Shown: positions 1-9,356, counted from the stretch's first letter. The stretch: 64,000 nt of DNA from Pararheinheimera marina (GCF_042654345.1 NZ_JBHSGB010000003.1:46135-110134), one strand, 5' to 3'. Notes: generated by a model not told the origin, from the sequence alone. Made by a program: numbers and translations.

Positions 1-577
1 AGCTCGCCCGCTTTGCTATCGCAGTGCCTGAAGCGAGGGCTTCCACGCAATTATCGCGACCACAATGACAACGAACCGGCTCTCCATCATGTGGCACAGT
101 CACATGGCCAAGATGCGCACAAAATCCGTCATCGCTCTGCACCAGTTGGCCATTTTGCATGATGCCGCCACCAACCCCCGTTGACACCGTGATATAGACT
201 AGGGATTCTGTTTTGTTGGAAAAGAACCCCTTTCTTTTTAGCGTTACAAACTCTGCAAAGGCGGCTGCCGCGGCGTCATTAATGATAGTTAATGGTAACT
301 TAAACAATTGGCGCAGCTGTTGCTGCAGTGGAAGTTGTTGTTTTGCAGACAAAAAACCAACTACTTCCCGTTGAACCTGTCCGGTGCAGGCTATCGCCAG
401 GTGATCTGCCTGTTCCACCCATCCGGAGCAAAGTTGATACAAACACTCCGCCAAGCCATGCAGATTGCTATGGATCACCGAATCAACTTTACGACGCTCA
501 ATGACTGCTCCATCTTGAATCAATAGTGCGGAAATCTTGGTGCCACCAACATCGATGGCGATTGTGGTGCTAGTCAT
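1..577 (-). CDS. nanK: ROK-family sugar kinase, probable N-acetylmannosamine kinase (5' part only)
   Basis: This is the first ~192 codons of a ROK kinase; the rest lies left of the window. Visible are the N-terminal phosphate-binding motif DVGGTK (residues ~9-14), the STGVGGG glycine loop, and a CxCGxxxCxE zinc-type motif (HCGRDNCVE) typical of ROK kinases. ROK kinases phosphorylate sugars with ATP. Next to nanE the expected reaction is ManNAc to ManNAc-6-P, the step before the epimerase. The ATG overlaps the nanE stop by 4 nt (ATGA), so the two are probably translationally coupled. Family assignment is firm; substrate is inferred from context. Confidence 0.85.
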   Translation of the reverse strand, partial: MTSTTIAIDVGGTKISALLIQDGAVIERRKVDSVIHSNLHGLAECLYQLCSGWVEQADHLAIACTGQVQREVVGFLSAKQQLPLQQQLRQLFKLPLTIINDAAAAAFAEFVTLKRKGFFSNKTESLVYITVSTGVGGGIMQNGQLVQSDDGFCAHLGHVTVPHDGEPVRCHCGRDNCVEALASGTAIAKRAS

Positions 578-1272
578 CGTGATACGCTTTCCACACTTTG
601 GGCAAACCAGCCGGTGATATGTTCTATGCGGGTCACGGCCGACCCCACAGTCACGGACATCGCCCCCAACTCAATCGCTTGCGCAGCAAGTTGCGGAGAG
701 TTATAGCGGCCTTCGGCAATGACATGTAAGCCCTTAGCTGATAACTCTCGCACCAGCTCAAAATCTGGTTCCGCCGGCGTATGTTCTCCCAGATAACCTG
801 ACAATGTCGTGCCGATAAAAGTGCAGCCTTGCGCTGCTAACGCGACGCCTGTGGCAACATCAGCGCAATCAGCCATCGCAATACAACCAAGTTGATGGAT
901 AGAGGCTAACAAACGAGGAGCCGCCACAGGCCGTACCCGGTCTGTGCCATCAAAGGCAATAATCACTGCCCCTGCATCTGCCAGCGCCTTCACATCTTCC
1001 AGATAAGGGGTGATCCGGACCGGACTCTCTGTCAGGTCGCGCTTAATGATGCCAACAATCGGCACCTGGCAGTGCTGAGCCACCAAACGGACTCGTTTTG
1101 CCCCTTCAATTCGCAGACCTTTGGCGCCACCGGCAACAGCGGCCAGCGCCATCGCAAGGACAATATCGTCACGGTCCATCGGGCTATCCGGGACGGGCTG
1201 ACAGGACACAATCAGACTCTGGTCCAGTGTTGCTAATAATTGTTGTTCCAACTCTGTATTTTTAAATGTCAT
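574..1272 (-). CDS. nanE: N-acetylmannosamine-6-phosphate 2-epimerase
   Basis: A 232-aa TIM-barrel protein of normal NanE length. It converts ManNAc-6-P to GlcNAc-6-P in cytoplasmic sialic acid breakdown. Diagnostic segments are SCQPVPDSP near residue 23, GGAKGLRIEG near 48, GIIKRDL near 73 (with the conserved lysine), AFDGTDR near 105, the late glutamate motif AEGRYNSP, and TVGSAVTRIEHIT near the end. Both ends overlap neighbours by 4 nt (ATGA): the start with the transporter stop, the stop with the kinase start. This marks one operon read from the NanR-type operator near 3785. Confidence 0.93.
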   Translation of the reverse strand: MTFKNTELEQQLLATLDQSLIVSCQPVPDSPMDRDDIVLAMALAAVAGGAKGLRIEGAKRVRLVAQHCQVPIVGIIKRDLTESPVRITPYLEDVKALADAGAVIIAFDGTDRVRPVAAPRLLASIHQLGCIAMADCADVATGVALAAQGCTFIGTTLSGYLGEHTPAEPDFELVRELSAKGLHVIAEGRYNSPQLAAQAIELGAMSVTVGSAVTRIEHITGWFAQSVESVSR

Positions 1273-3755
1273 ACCTGCCTCGCCGAAGATTGCTGCTGTG
1301 TGTCAGAAACACCTGATAACTCTGATTTTTCTGTTTGCATCGTAAACAGGGTCAAACCAGTTAAATCTTTGTTTGGCCCTTTGAAAACCAGGCTCGATAA
1401 GTAGCCAATGACGACGCAGGAAACGATGCCAATAGTGCAGTACAAGTAGCCGTTCGCCAGATTGAACTTCCAGCACAGCACCATAATGGCAACACCGACG
1501 GTCAAGCCGACCACTGCGCCACTTGTATTTGCGCGCTGAGTCACAACACCTAATACAAACAACCCGCCCAAAGCCCCCATAAACATGCCAATAATGACAA
1601 AGTAGGTATCCATCAAAGAGCGAATTGCCGGGTCAATAAATATCAATCCCACTAAAGTTCCGAGCACACCGATGATAAATGTCAGCCACTGAGCCGTGCG
1701 CATGTAACCTTTTTCAGTCTTCACCCAATTAAACGGTCTTACGAAATCTGTCACCAGGGTTGTCGCGATGGAATTGATACTGGTCGAAACCGTCGACTGT
1801 GCGGCGGCAAAAATACCCGCGACAATCAACCCGGCAAGGCCTGCAGGTAGTTGAGTTGCGATAAAGGTTGGGAAGATCTGGTCAATTTGTTTGGTCGGAT
1901 CTAACTGTTCTGGATGTGCCTGATAAAACAAATACAAGCCAGTGCCGATGCAAAAAAACAGGACAGAGGCAGGGGCCGCGATAATCGCATTGGTCCAAAT
2001 TGATTTTTTTGCGGCGGCAGGATCAGGGGTAACCATGTAGCGCTGCACAATGGCCTGATCTGCTGTATAGCTCGAAAGGTTTTGGCCAATGCCACCGAGG
2101 ACAATCACCCACAAGGACAGGGTCGTAATACTGTTCGCACTAAAATCTGCATCAAATAACGTAAACTTGTTATCAGAGAACCCTACAGTGACAAATTCCG
2201 CTAAGCCTCCGTCAACTCCTGACACCAGCACAACAAAACAAACCACAGCACCCAATAACAAAATCACCGTTTGCAGAGTATCGGTCCAAATCACCGCTTC
2301 AATGCCGCCAAGAGTGCAGTACAGCAAGCACAGCACGCCCATCAACAACACACTTTCAGAGGCTGTCAAAGGTGTGACAGCAGCAAGAGCCAGTGCGGTC
2401 AGCGCCATCACAACCCCCATCCGGCTCAAATGAAATAGGGTAAAGAGTGCACTGGCGAAGAGTCGGACCACCATGTTAAATCGTTTAGATAAATACTCGT
2501 AAGCGCTGGTCGCATCGATTTGACGAAAAAACGGCACTGCAACATACACGGCGATGGGTGCAACCGCGACAATCGTTAAAATCCCGATTAATAAAACCCA
2601 ATCAGTTTGATAAACAATGGCCGGCAACGCCATATAAGTGAGAGAGCTCAGCATTGTGGCGTAAATAGAGCAAGCCGCCGCCCACCAGGGAATGGATTGT
2701 CCCCCACGGAAGAAATCATTGGTGTCATTGTTTTTCTTCATAAAGTAGAGGCCAAGCAAGACAACCCCAACCAAATAAAGCGTGAGCACCAGCATATTTA
2801 ACCAGCCAAATTCGTGGCCATTTCCTGCGATAACAGCTTTGTTAAGGCGAATATCACCGTCTTCATAGGTCAAATAAGTTAATGTCTGATGAGCCCACAA
2901 ATCCGCCAGGATTGTGCCTTTTAGTGGCTCAGCCTGTTCATAAGAAGCCCAAGACCGGGTAATGGTGTTGTAGTGAAAAGTTGCGCCTTTCTCAGATACA
3001 GCTAGTAAATGTGCTTGGCCTAACGGATATAGACTTTTGATAATGACCTGCGGTTCATTGAGCGTTTTTAGTACTGACCATTCAGCGTTCTGCAGACTCA
3101 AATCATAAACCCAAGTAGACGATTGCTGCGCATTCAAATGGGCATAAAGCTTATTGCCACGCCCATCGTGCTGAACTGCAAGAGTAATGTCTTTAGTGTC
3201 TTGAATGCTTGGCGCCGCCAGCTCTACCCAGCCGGATTTCTGCTCTTCAGCCAAAACCAGTTTTAAAAAACGCAGTTTGTCAGCCGATTTAAACAGAACA
3301 TATAAATGGTCTTTGAATACTAATGCTGCGAGCTGAGCCGGAACCTCTGGTAAGTCAGGTAAAGCAGTAGAACTGACGGAAAGAGCATCAGCCAAGACCT
3401 GTAGCCGATTCACCATAGATGTATTCACACCATCTATTTTCCCGCCAATCAGAATAATTTGATTCTGATATACCACTGATGCGGCATAAGGTCTGACCGC
3501 TTTATTGTCAGGCAATATCACCGGCTGTACTGTTTTACCATCCAGCAGGTATAGCATCTGTTGCGGTTGCGAATGTAGACCCGGCAGCAAAACCATCTGT
3601 TCTTGTTGCTGAGCAAGACTGGCGCCAGCTCCGACAAACACATTTTGTAAAGTACTGGCCTGGTCGTTTTTCCATTCTAAAAAATTACTGGCGAGCACTT
3701 GGGGAGAGCTGATGAGTAACCACACTCCCACAAGTAGCACTAAGAATTTTCGCAT
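1269..3755 (-). CDS. Fusion of mutarotase-like (NanM/kelch) domain and sodium:solute symporter, sialic acid uptake
   Basis: About 828 aa in two parts. Residues ~1-22 are a signal peptide (MRKFLVLLVGVWLL...). Residues ~23-310 have repeated beta-propeller/kelch-like segments such as IILIGGKIDG and HLYVLFK, resembling NanM-type sialic acid mutarotases. From ~320 follows a complete SSS-family symporter with about 13 membrane segments (FFRGGQSIPWW, TLGGIEAVIWTDTLQ, AAQSTVSTSINSIATT). The inferred role is anomer conversion of sialic acid in the periplasm and Na+-coupled import by one polypeptide. ATG at 3755 is preferred over an in-frame TTG at 3767 because the signal peptide begins there. First gene of the nan operon. 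The transport half is certain; substrate comes from context. Confidence 0.85.
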   Translation of the reverse strand: MRKFLVLLVGVWLLISSPQVLASNFLEWKNDQASTLQNVFVGAGASLAQQQEQMVLLPGLHSQPQQMLYLLDGKTVQPVILPDNKAVRPYAASVVYQNQIILIGGKIDGVNTSMVNRLQVLADALSVSSTALPDLPEVPAQLAALVFKDHLYVLFKSADKLRFLKLVLAEEQKSGWVELAAPSIQDTKDITLAVQHDGRGNKLYAHLNAQQSSTWVYDLSLQNAEWSVLKTLNEPQVIIKSLYPLGQAHLLAVSEKGATFHYNTITRSWASYEQAEPLKGTILADLWAHQTLTYLTYEDGDIRLNKAVIAGNGHEFGWLNMLVLTLYLVGVVLLGLYFMKKNNDTNDFFRGGQSIPWWAAACSIYATMLSSLTYMALPAIVYQTDWVLLIGILTIVAVAPIAVYVAVPFFRQIDATSAYEYLSKRFNMVVRLFASALFTLFHLSRMGVVMALTALALAAVTPLTASESVLLMGVLCLLYCTLGGIEAVIWTDTLQTVILLLGAVVCFVVLVSGVDGGLAEFVTVGFSDNKFTLFDADFSANSITTLSLWVIVLGGIGQNLSSYTADQAIVQRYMVTPDPAAAKKSIWTNAIIAAPASVLFFCIGTGLYLFYQAHPEQLDPTKQIDQIFPTFIATQLPAGLAGLIVAGIFAAAQSTVSTSINSIATTLVTDFVRPFNWVKTEKGYMRTAQWLTFIIGVLGTLVGLIFIDPAIRSLMDTYFVIIGMFMGALGGLFVLGVVTQRANTSGAVVGLTVGVAIMVLCWKFNLANGYLYCTIGIVSCVVIGYLSSLVFKGPNKDLTGLTLFTMQTEKSELSGVSDTQQQSSARQV

Positions 3756-3775
3756 TGCATCCACCAATCAATCAT

Positions 3776-3794
3776 ACTGTATACCTGTTATACC
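3776..3794 (-). promoter_or_regulatory. Probable NanR operator upstream of the sialic acid operon
   Basis: The minus strand reads GGTATA-ACA-GGTATA (two perfect repeats at 3789-3794 and 3780-3785), followed by a degenerate third copy, AGTATG. The E. coli NanR operator is known to consist of GGTATA direct repeats with near-identical spacing. The site lies about 25-40 bp before the transporter ATG, a position that would block transcription. Repressor binding here is inference. Confidence 0.75.
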
Positions 3795-3890
3795 ACTATG
3801 ATTGGGTGAATTCTAGTCAGAATGTCGGAACAGAAGAAAAAAACAGAAAAGTAACGCGACCTGGCGATCGCGTCAGAGCAGTTGTGGTGA

Positions 3891-4598
3891 TTAGCTACCG
3901 TAAATCTTGTCGAACACGTAATCGACGTGTTGGCTTAATGCTCTATCCGCGCCTTCGACATCACGCTTTTTAATGCACTCGACGATAGCCGCGTGATCTT
4001 CAAAGCTACGCATATTCAATTCTTCGGTATTTATCGGATCAGGCCGGGAGACGATGACCCAGTCCACCAGCGCCTGATGTATTGCCAAAAACAATGGATT
4101 ACCTGGGATAGAGGCAATTACGCGATGAAAATAGATATCCGTCTTTTTGAAGACAGGGTTATTGCTGATAGCGTTTTGATTGAGTTTTAACGCCTTTTCC
4201 AACTCCGCAATTTGCTCGTCAGTCGCATACTCAGCGGCGTATCGCACCAAACTTGATTCAAAGAATTTACGAAGTTGGTCAAAGTACTGCAGACCATTGG
4301 GTTGCGCCAGGAAGTCTTTTGACATGCCAGACAGTTCAGAAATGATGGTGTCAGCCGAAGGACGGGTTACCCGGGTCCGCTCACCGCTGGCAATGCGGAC
4401 TAGGCCTTTGCGGGCCAGCGCAGATAATGCATCACGAATTGAAGGACGCCCTACCCCGAATGCTTCCATCAGATCCCGTTCGGACGGCAGTGCTTCACCT
4501 TCAGCCAGCTCGCCACGCCGGATCATCTGCTCTAATTCTTCTTCGACTTTTTCAGACAATTTTTTCTTTGTCACAATCTGTTTAATGCTCAGAGGCAT
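3891..4598 (-). CDS. nanR: GntR/FadR-family repressor, NanR-like
   Basis: A 235-aa regulator. Residues ~12-75 form the GntR winged helix-turn-helix (GEALPSERDLMEAFGVGRPS, then IRDALSALARKGLV). Residues ~90-225 form an all-helical FCD ligand-binding domain with metal-site-type histidines (YFHRVIAS, HAAIVECI). NanR proteins bind N-acetylneuraminate and release the nan operator. The gene lies immediately upstream of, and parallel to, the transporter-nanE-nanK operon, with GGTATA-type repeats in the gap and near its own start, which supports this role and autoregulation. Confidence 0.88.
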   Translation of the reverse strand: MPLSIKQIVTKKKLSEKVEEELEQMIRRGELAEGEALPSERDLMEAFGVGRPSIRDALSALARKGLVRIASGERTRVTRPSADTIISELSGMSKDFLAQPNGLQYFDQLRKFFESSLVRYAAEYATDEQIAELEKALKLNQNAISNNPVFKKTDIYFHRVIASIPGNPLFLAIHQALVDWVIVSRPDPINTEELNMRSFEDHAAIVECIKKRDVEGADRALSQHVDYVFDKIYGS

Positions 4599-4639
4599 GG
4601 TGCTTCCTTCTATCGCTAAACGTTCACCTATTGCGCTAT

Positions 4640-4653
4640 TATACCATTATATC
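4640..4653. promoter_or_regulatory. Candidate second NanR site in the nanR/hydrolase divergent region
   Basis: TATACC (4640-4645) is followed after 2 bp by TATATC (4648-4653), i.e. imperfect GGTATA repeats on the minus strand, 42 bp before the nanR start codon. Another imperfect element (CATACC at 4805-4810) sits just before the divergent hydrolase. The repeats are weaker than those at 3776-3794, so this is tentative. Confidence 0.4.
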
Positions 4654-4826
4654 GGATATTCTGATTAGCATTGTACCGAATAAGAAAAATTTCACATTTG
4701 GACAGCAATTAATCAGCTTCAGACGACTTTATATCCTCTTCACCCAATGGGGATAGTTTTTTTAACCAGAGTTTCATGCTATATGCCACTGGCTATACAG
4801 CTGTCATACCATTAGGAGTTTAGACT

Positions 4827-5675
4827 GTGTCTGTAGTTCACTTGGATGAGAAATTAACGTCAATCAGGATCCATTATGGTATCGGATCGGAACATTTTGT
4901 TGATCTCTATTTACCCAAGCAACAAAGACAACTGAATGGCTTGTCCCCAGTTATCATCCTCATTCATGGCGGCTATTGGAAAGACAACCATGACTTAAAC
5001 AGCTACGCCACCTCCATGCTGATACCAGAGCTTGTTGCTGCTGGTTGGTCGGTTTGGAATATAGAATATCGACGCATGGATAGTGTCGGAGCCAATATCA
5101 AAGCCCCATGGCCGAGTGTGTTTGCTGATGTCGCATCAGCCGTCGATTCGCTGCGGCTATTTGCCGAAGCATATGCATTAGACATGCATAATATATCCGT
5201 GATCGGCCACTCAGCTGGTGGCTGTCTTGCCATGTGGGCGGCGAGCAGACGGCAAATACCTGTCACCAGCCCGTTGTTCGCATCAAACCCACTGCTGATC
5301 CATAACGCGATATCTGTTGGTGGTGTTCTCAGCCTGACACACCCGGAAGACCTGTCTCAGCCAGAACAAATTTTACGATTAATGGGAGGTTCTGCCTCAG
5401 ATTGGCCAGAGCGATATCACTCCTGTGATCCAGCTCAGCTTTGTGACCCATCAGTTCGCACCCTGATCATCCATGGTGAAAAAGACGAAACAGTCCACGT
5501 GAACCAAGCCAGACGCTACTTTGAGAATGCGCCGAAAAATTATGAGCTAGAGCTCTGGCCCGATGCTGATCACTTTTCGATCTTGCCTCACGAAGGGAAA
5601 TGGAATCATCATCATTGGATGTTTTTGAAACAGAAAATCAATACTTTCCTAAACCACAAGTCAGACGTCAATTAG
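4827..5675 (+). CDS. Alpha/beta-hydrolase fold esterase
   Basis: A 282-aa cytoplasmic hydrolase with no signal peptide. The oxyanion motif HGGYW is at ~49-53, the nucleophile elbow GHSAGG at ~128-133 with Ser ~130, the acid in HGEKDE near 215, and the catalytic histidine in DADHFSI near 250. The layout matches the BD-FAE/kynurenine-formamidase-like esterase group. The GTG start is supported by AGGAG at 4814-4818, 8 nt upstream. It is divergent from nanR, so it may remove O-acetyl or other ester groups from sialic acids. That is inference from position; no substrate is readable from the sequence. Confidence 0.75.
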   Translation: MSVVHLDEKLTSIRIHYGIGSEHFVDLYLPKQQRQLNGLSPVIILIHGGYWKDNHDLNSYATSMLIPELVAAGWSVWNIEYRRMDSVGANIKAPWPSVFADVASAVDSLRLFAEAYALDMHNISVIGHSAGGCLAMWAASRRQIPVTSPLFASNPLLIHNAISVGGVLSLTHPEDLSQPEQILRLMGGSASDWPERYHSCDPAQLCDPSVRTLIIHGEKDETVHVNQARRYFENAPKNYELELWPDADHFSILPHEGKWNHHHWMFLKQKINTFLNHKSDVN

Positions 5676-5798
5676 ACGTCATTGACGCAGTAATACGAAT
5701 AAGAAATTCGGTATGTATCAATCAAACCGCGAGAGCAAGCTGCAGAAAATATTCAACGGATTAGCCGTCGTGTTTTTAGATTCCTCAAGCGAAATCAC

Positions 5799-6461
5799 CT
5801 AATTATGGATAATAGGTAGGCAATCGGTAAAACGCCAATGCATCTCTCGAACTGGTGACATTGCTTCTTCGATGCCGATTAAAATCGATAGCATTTGTAA
5901 ATTGATAGCCGCGACTGCATTACTGTTGCGAAGAGAATCATATATCGACTTGGGTTTATAACCGGCCCCGTTACCAACTAAAGCCATTAGCCCGCCATGA
6001 GTGAAGCTATTCAACGCGATGTTATTGATCTCTCTGTAAGATTTGAGTTGTGACAGAATTTGTGCGGGTGCTTCTGAACGTTCAAGCGCTTTAAACATAT
6101 CGGCTAACATGGGCGGCTCAAATTTCTTTAGCTCGTCTACTCCAACGTTGCCCAAAGATCCGACCTTGCTTAACCAGACATCCGTATCGGTATACATCAG
6201 CCAAAAACCACGAATCAAACACTCGAACTGAGGCCTCATCAGAGCAAATCCGGAAGACACTAGCCCCAAATCCACCAATTTAAGTAACGAATAACCATGC
6301 TCAAATGACAACACACCAGACTGAAAGGCAGCATTGTACTTGGGACCCGGTATCGACCCTATTTGATGCAATTGATCGATATGCGATGCCATAAATTCAT
6401 ACATTTCGGAACTGCGTGACAAAAGCAGTCTTAGTTCAGATTCATACATAAACGCTGGCAC
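5799..6461 (-). CDS. Uncharacterised helical protein
   Basis: A 220-aa protein with no signal peptide or clear membrane segment. It is predicted all-helical, with a central pattern (FALMRPQFECLIRGFWLMY, residues ~74-92) of the kind seen in DUF5677/DUF6988-like families, where A..L.R...E..I/V helices form the core. I do not recognise a function. It stands alone between the nan locus and the recombinase module, with AT-richer flanks, so it may mark the start of accessory DNA. Confidence 0.55.
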   Translation of the reverse strand: MPAFMYESELRLLLSRSSEMYEFMASHIDQLHQIGSIPGPKYNAAFQSGVLSFEHGYSLLKLVDLGLVSSGFALMRPQFECLIRGFWLMYTDTDVWLSKVGSLGNVGVDELKKFEPPMLADMFKALERSEAPAQILSQLKSYREINNIALNSFTHGGLMALVGNGAGYKPKSIYDSLRNSNAVAAINLQMLSILIGIEEAMSPVREMHWRFTDCLPIIHN

Positions 6462-6638
6462 TGTAAACTTTAAAAACTCAATATGCCTGAAATTTGAGGA
6501 AAATTGTTTAACTCAAGACTGTCTAAAGAATTAGTCAGGATTCATTCGAGCCGCAATTCTATTCCCCAAACACTGGTTCTCCCCCGTCCGCTTTGCTAAA
6601 TTCGATACACAAACAGACTTTTATCCACGACAGGGCTT

Positions 6639-7139
6639 ATGCAGTTAACCACCGTGCCATTTGAGATGTTGGCAGGGCTTCACCCTAAACTCAGCGAACA
6701 AACCAAAAAGACCAGTCAGTTAATGTATTCGGCAACTATCGCTGACTTTTCAGTCGATAGTCTCGAGACCCTTCTCGGGCTTTACCCAATCCATGTGGTT
6801 CAACAAAAAGACGAAGCGAACTATTGGGTTATCGCTGGTCTGCGGCAATTCGAGTTGCTGTCTGTGTTTCATGCGAAAAATGCCGCATCCGAAACTGTGG
6901 CAAAAGCCGACCAGCTAGCCAGTATTCCAGTGGTCGTGCACGATAAAAGCACAACTAAACACATCCAACAGCTTGCTGCAATTGATGTTGCCGGCAGTGC
7001 GATTCTGTTTTCATTGGGCACCAAAGTAGCCGCTCAACTGGACTTAATCAGAGAAAACTTACCGGAGGAGATTGTGCATCAGTTTCCCAAGTTCAGCTCT
7101 GCCCGACGTTTGTCAGACCGCAAGAGCCGCAAGGATTAA
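6639..7139 (+). CDS. ParB/sulfiredoxin-like small protein of recombinase module, copy 1
   Basis: A 166-aa protein. The central segment (residues ~40-75) fits the ParB N-terminal pattern: a helix, then LYPIHVV, then a strand and IAGLRQFELL, where the AGLR box corresponds to the ParB/Noc GxxR nucleotide-binding box. Conserved in copy 2 (11654-12214) are LHPKLS, SLMY/QLMY, LYPIHV, AGLRQFELLSVF, VAGSA-LFSLGTKVAAQLD and a basic tail (SSARRLSDRKSRK). The two copies are clearly homologous but well diverged. It lies 6 nt before the next gene. A role in recruiting or regulating the recombinases is inference. Confidence 0.65.
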   Translation: MQLTTVPFEMLAGLHPKLSEQTKKTSQLMYSATIADFSVDSLETLLGLYPIHVVQQKDEANYWVIAGLRQFELLSVFHAKNAASETVAKADQLASIPVVVHDKSTTKHIQQLAAIDVAGSAILFSLGTKVAAQLDLIRENLPEEIVHQFPKFSSARRLSDRKSRKD

Positions 7140-7145
7140 ACGCCG

Positions 7146-8087
7146 TTGTACCTTACCGAGTTTGATGAAGTTTTTGCATTAATGGACATCTCGGATAGTG
7201 AGCGGATCCAATACGCCGAATTTTTGCGGCACCTGAATACTCCACCTGACATGAGAAGATTGGCTGGCGTACTGAAAAACTTTATTGCCACCTATAGCGA
7301 TGCCTGGCTGGAAGACATTAGCCTCAATGCAAATGTTGTAGAGCATACCCATCAATGGCTGGAATTGGCCGAAACTCTGGAAGAAAAATTACCGTCAGCT
7401 CGCAAGTATCGGCGTCATCCCGGTAAAAGAGGTTTGCAGACTTTATTCCGCGGCAGCTTTACACACTATCCGTTTTATTCAATCCATTACATTTTAAGTA
7501 TTGATAATGCAGATTTTTTTAAATGGCTGCGGCAAGTCTTGTTTGTGCTGCCGTTTCTTATGCAGGGTCGCATCCGGGATACCCAGCGATTTATGGCCTA
7601 CGAATATAAATTTGTGGGCCTTTTTTTTCGGGAAATGACGATTAATGAACAGGCTTTGCAGTGGTTAAGACAAAAAGACTGCTCAGCATGTAAGAACATT
7701 CGTTGTTTTATTGGCTGGCTCTACGAGTATCGCGCATATTTTCGTAAGAACCACACACTTACCTACGCCGAACTTCAGAGAGCAGGAGAAAAATCCAGCA
7801 CAGACCCAAGGGAAAGAGTGATTGCGCTCTACCATGAAATAACTCGCGTCATTAAAACTCTCGAAATCCTTATCGGATATCAGAAAAAGCGCCGTGGTAG
7901 CGGTATCCGGGATAGGCGTCCGTCCGGGCATTCACGAGTTGATGGAGACATTCCAAGATACGGTGTCACAGCGCTTGAAAGTGACCTTCTCATCCAAATT
8001 GAAACGTTGCCCGATGAAGCAGAGCAATTGCTTTATTCGGTACTACAGCCGGAACTTGATGATGAACTGGTTGATGCCGGTGTGTAG
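7146..8087 (+). pseudogene. Truncated large recombinase-partner protein of module copy 1
   Basis: 313 codons from a TTG start. They match the first ~310 residues of the 832-aa protein at 12221-14719 along their whole length (for example LAGVLKNF, YSDAWLEDI, FFKWLRQVLFVLPFL, CSACKN..CFIGWLYEYRAY, DELVDAG). Homology stops exactly where the IS3-family end begins, and the stop TAG lies inside the IS terminal repeat (TGTAG). The C-terminal recombinase-like half and the third gene of this module are missing. The TTG start, 6 nt after the upstream stop, is conserved between both module copies. Confidence 0.8.
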
Positions 8088-9356
8088 TGGCACACTGAAT
8101 TTGGCCACCTGATTAGAGGTGTTATGCTGCACCTCGTAAGCAATTAGGTGACATGATGAACAAAAGACAAGACCTACTTTTAGCCCTGAATTTCGTCTGG
8201 AATGTGCCCAACTGGTGCTGGACCAAGGTTACTCGGTGGCTAAAGCTGCGGCAGCGATGAATGTGGGCAAATCCACCATGGATAAATGGGTTCGGCAATT
8301 GCGTGAAGAGCGCTCAGGCATCACGCCCAAAGCCACACCGATGACGCCAGACCAGCTTAAAATCCGCGAATTAGAGAAGCGGATCAAGCAGATAGAGCTG
8401 GAAAAAGAAATCCTAAAAAAGGCTACTGTACTTCGCAAAGCTGTCCGACTAAGATACGCCTTCATTAAAGAACACTGCGACAGCTGGCCGGTGCGCTGGC
8501 TTTGCAACATGCTGGATGTGCACCCCAGTGGGTACTATGCATGGAGTAAGGCATCACTTTCGAAACGCGATAAGGCAAATCGACGGCTGAGCGGGTTAAT
8601 TAAGCAGTTCTGGCTGGAATCGGGTTGTGTGTATGGATACCGTAAAATTCATTCCGACTTGCGAGATTTCGGCGAGTCTTGTGGTATTAACCGGGTTTAC
8701 CGACTGATGCAGTCTGAAGCGCTTAAAGCACAGGTTGGATATCGCAAACCCAGATCACGTAAAGGTGACAGCCATATTATTACGCCGAACCGCTTGCAGC
8801 GACAGTTTAATCCGTTACTGCCTGACGAGGTATGGGTTACTGATATCACGTACATTAGGACACATGAGGGCTGGCTGTATTTGGCTGTGGTTGTGGATTT
8901 GTTCTCGCGCAAGGTCGTTGGCTGGTCGATGCATTCTCAAATCAGCAAAGATATTGTGCTGAACGCATTGCTGATGGCCGTGTGGCGACGTCAGCCTAAG
9001 AAACAGGTGATGGTTCACTCCGACCAAGGGAGCCAATACACCAGCCATGACTGGCAGGCCTTCTTGAAAAATCATGGCCTACAAGGCAATGAGCAGGCGC
9101 GGAAACTGTCATGACAATGCTGTAGCAGAAAGTTTCTTCCAGCTATTGAAACGTGAGCGGCTCAAACGGAAAGTCTACTCGACAAGAGATGAAGCACGAA
9201 GTGATGTGTTTGATTACATTGAAATGTTTTACAACAGTAAACGGAAACATGGTTCCAATAATCTGCTGTCACCGGTAGAGTATGAAAACCGATACCAAGA
9301 ACGGCTGGAAAGTGTCTAGTTTATTGGTGGCGATTCATAAATAGCAATGGACTACA
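8083..9356 (+). mobile_element. Decayed IS3-family insertion sequence
   Basis: The left end TGTAGTGGCACACTGAATTT starts at 8083. The right end on the minus strand begins TGTAGT at 9356 and regains similarity at TGAATcGCCACC (9326-9337), so the right repeat is divergent. The 1274-bp length is normal for IS3 elements. No matching 3-bp target duplication flanks it (gtg versus gct), and both neighbouring genes end inside the IS tips. This suggests deletion between two IS copies, not a simple insertion. Confidence 0.75.
8153..9319 (+). pseudogene. IS3-family transposase (OrfA/OrfB), frameshifted
   Basis: OrfA shows the helix-turn-helix (SVAKAAAAMNVGKSTMDKWV) and leucine-zipper region. OrfB shows the DDE integrase core: first Asp in WVTDITY, second in HSDQGSQY, Glu in NAVAESFF. 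Reading is broken twice. One base appears missing near 8172, so the ATG at 8153/8156 is out of frame with the rest. About two bases are missing near 9092 in the LQG-(S)MSRRGN segment, putting the catalytic Glu (9074-9319) in a different frame. OrfA and OrfB read as one frame across an A6G stretch near 8410. Transposition is unlikely. Confidence 0.85.

Noticed and set aside
2089..2433. 114-aa open frame opposite the symporter gene
   Set aside because: Antisense to conserved coding sequence, low-complexity Thr/Ser composition, no ribosome site. The same applies to other long opposite-strand frames, e.g. 4180-4668 and 21712-22428.
6535..6543. 9-base match (tcaggattc) to the tRNA-Arg T-arm region, as a possible left attachment site
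   Set aside because: Nine bases are expected by chance in a 64-kb window and the match does not extend.
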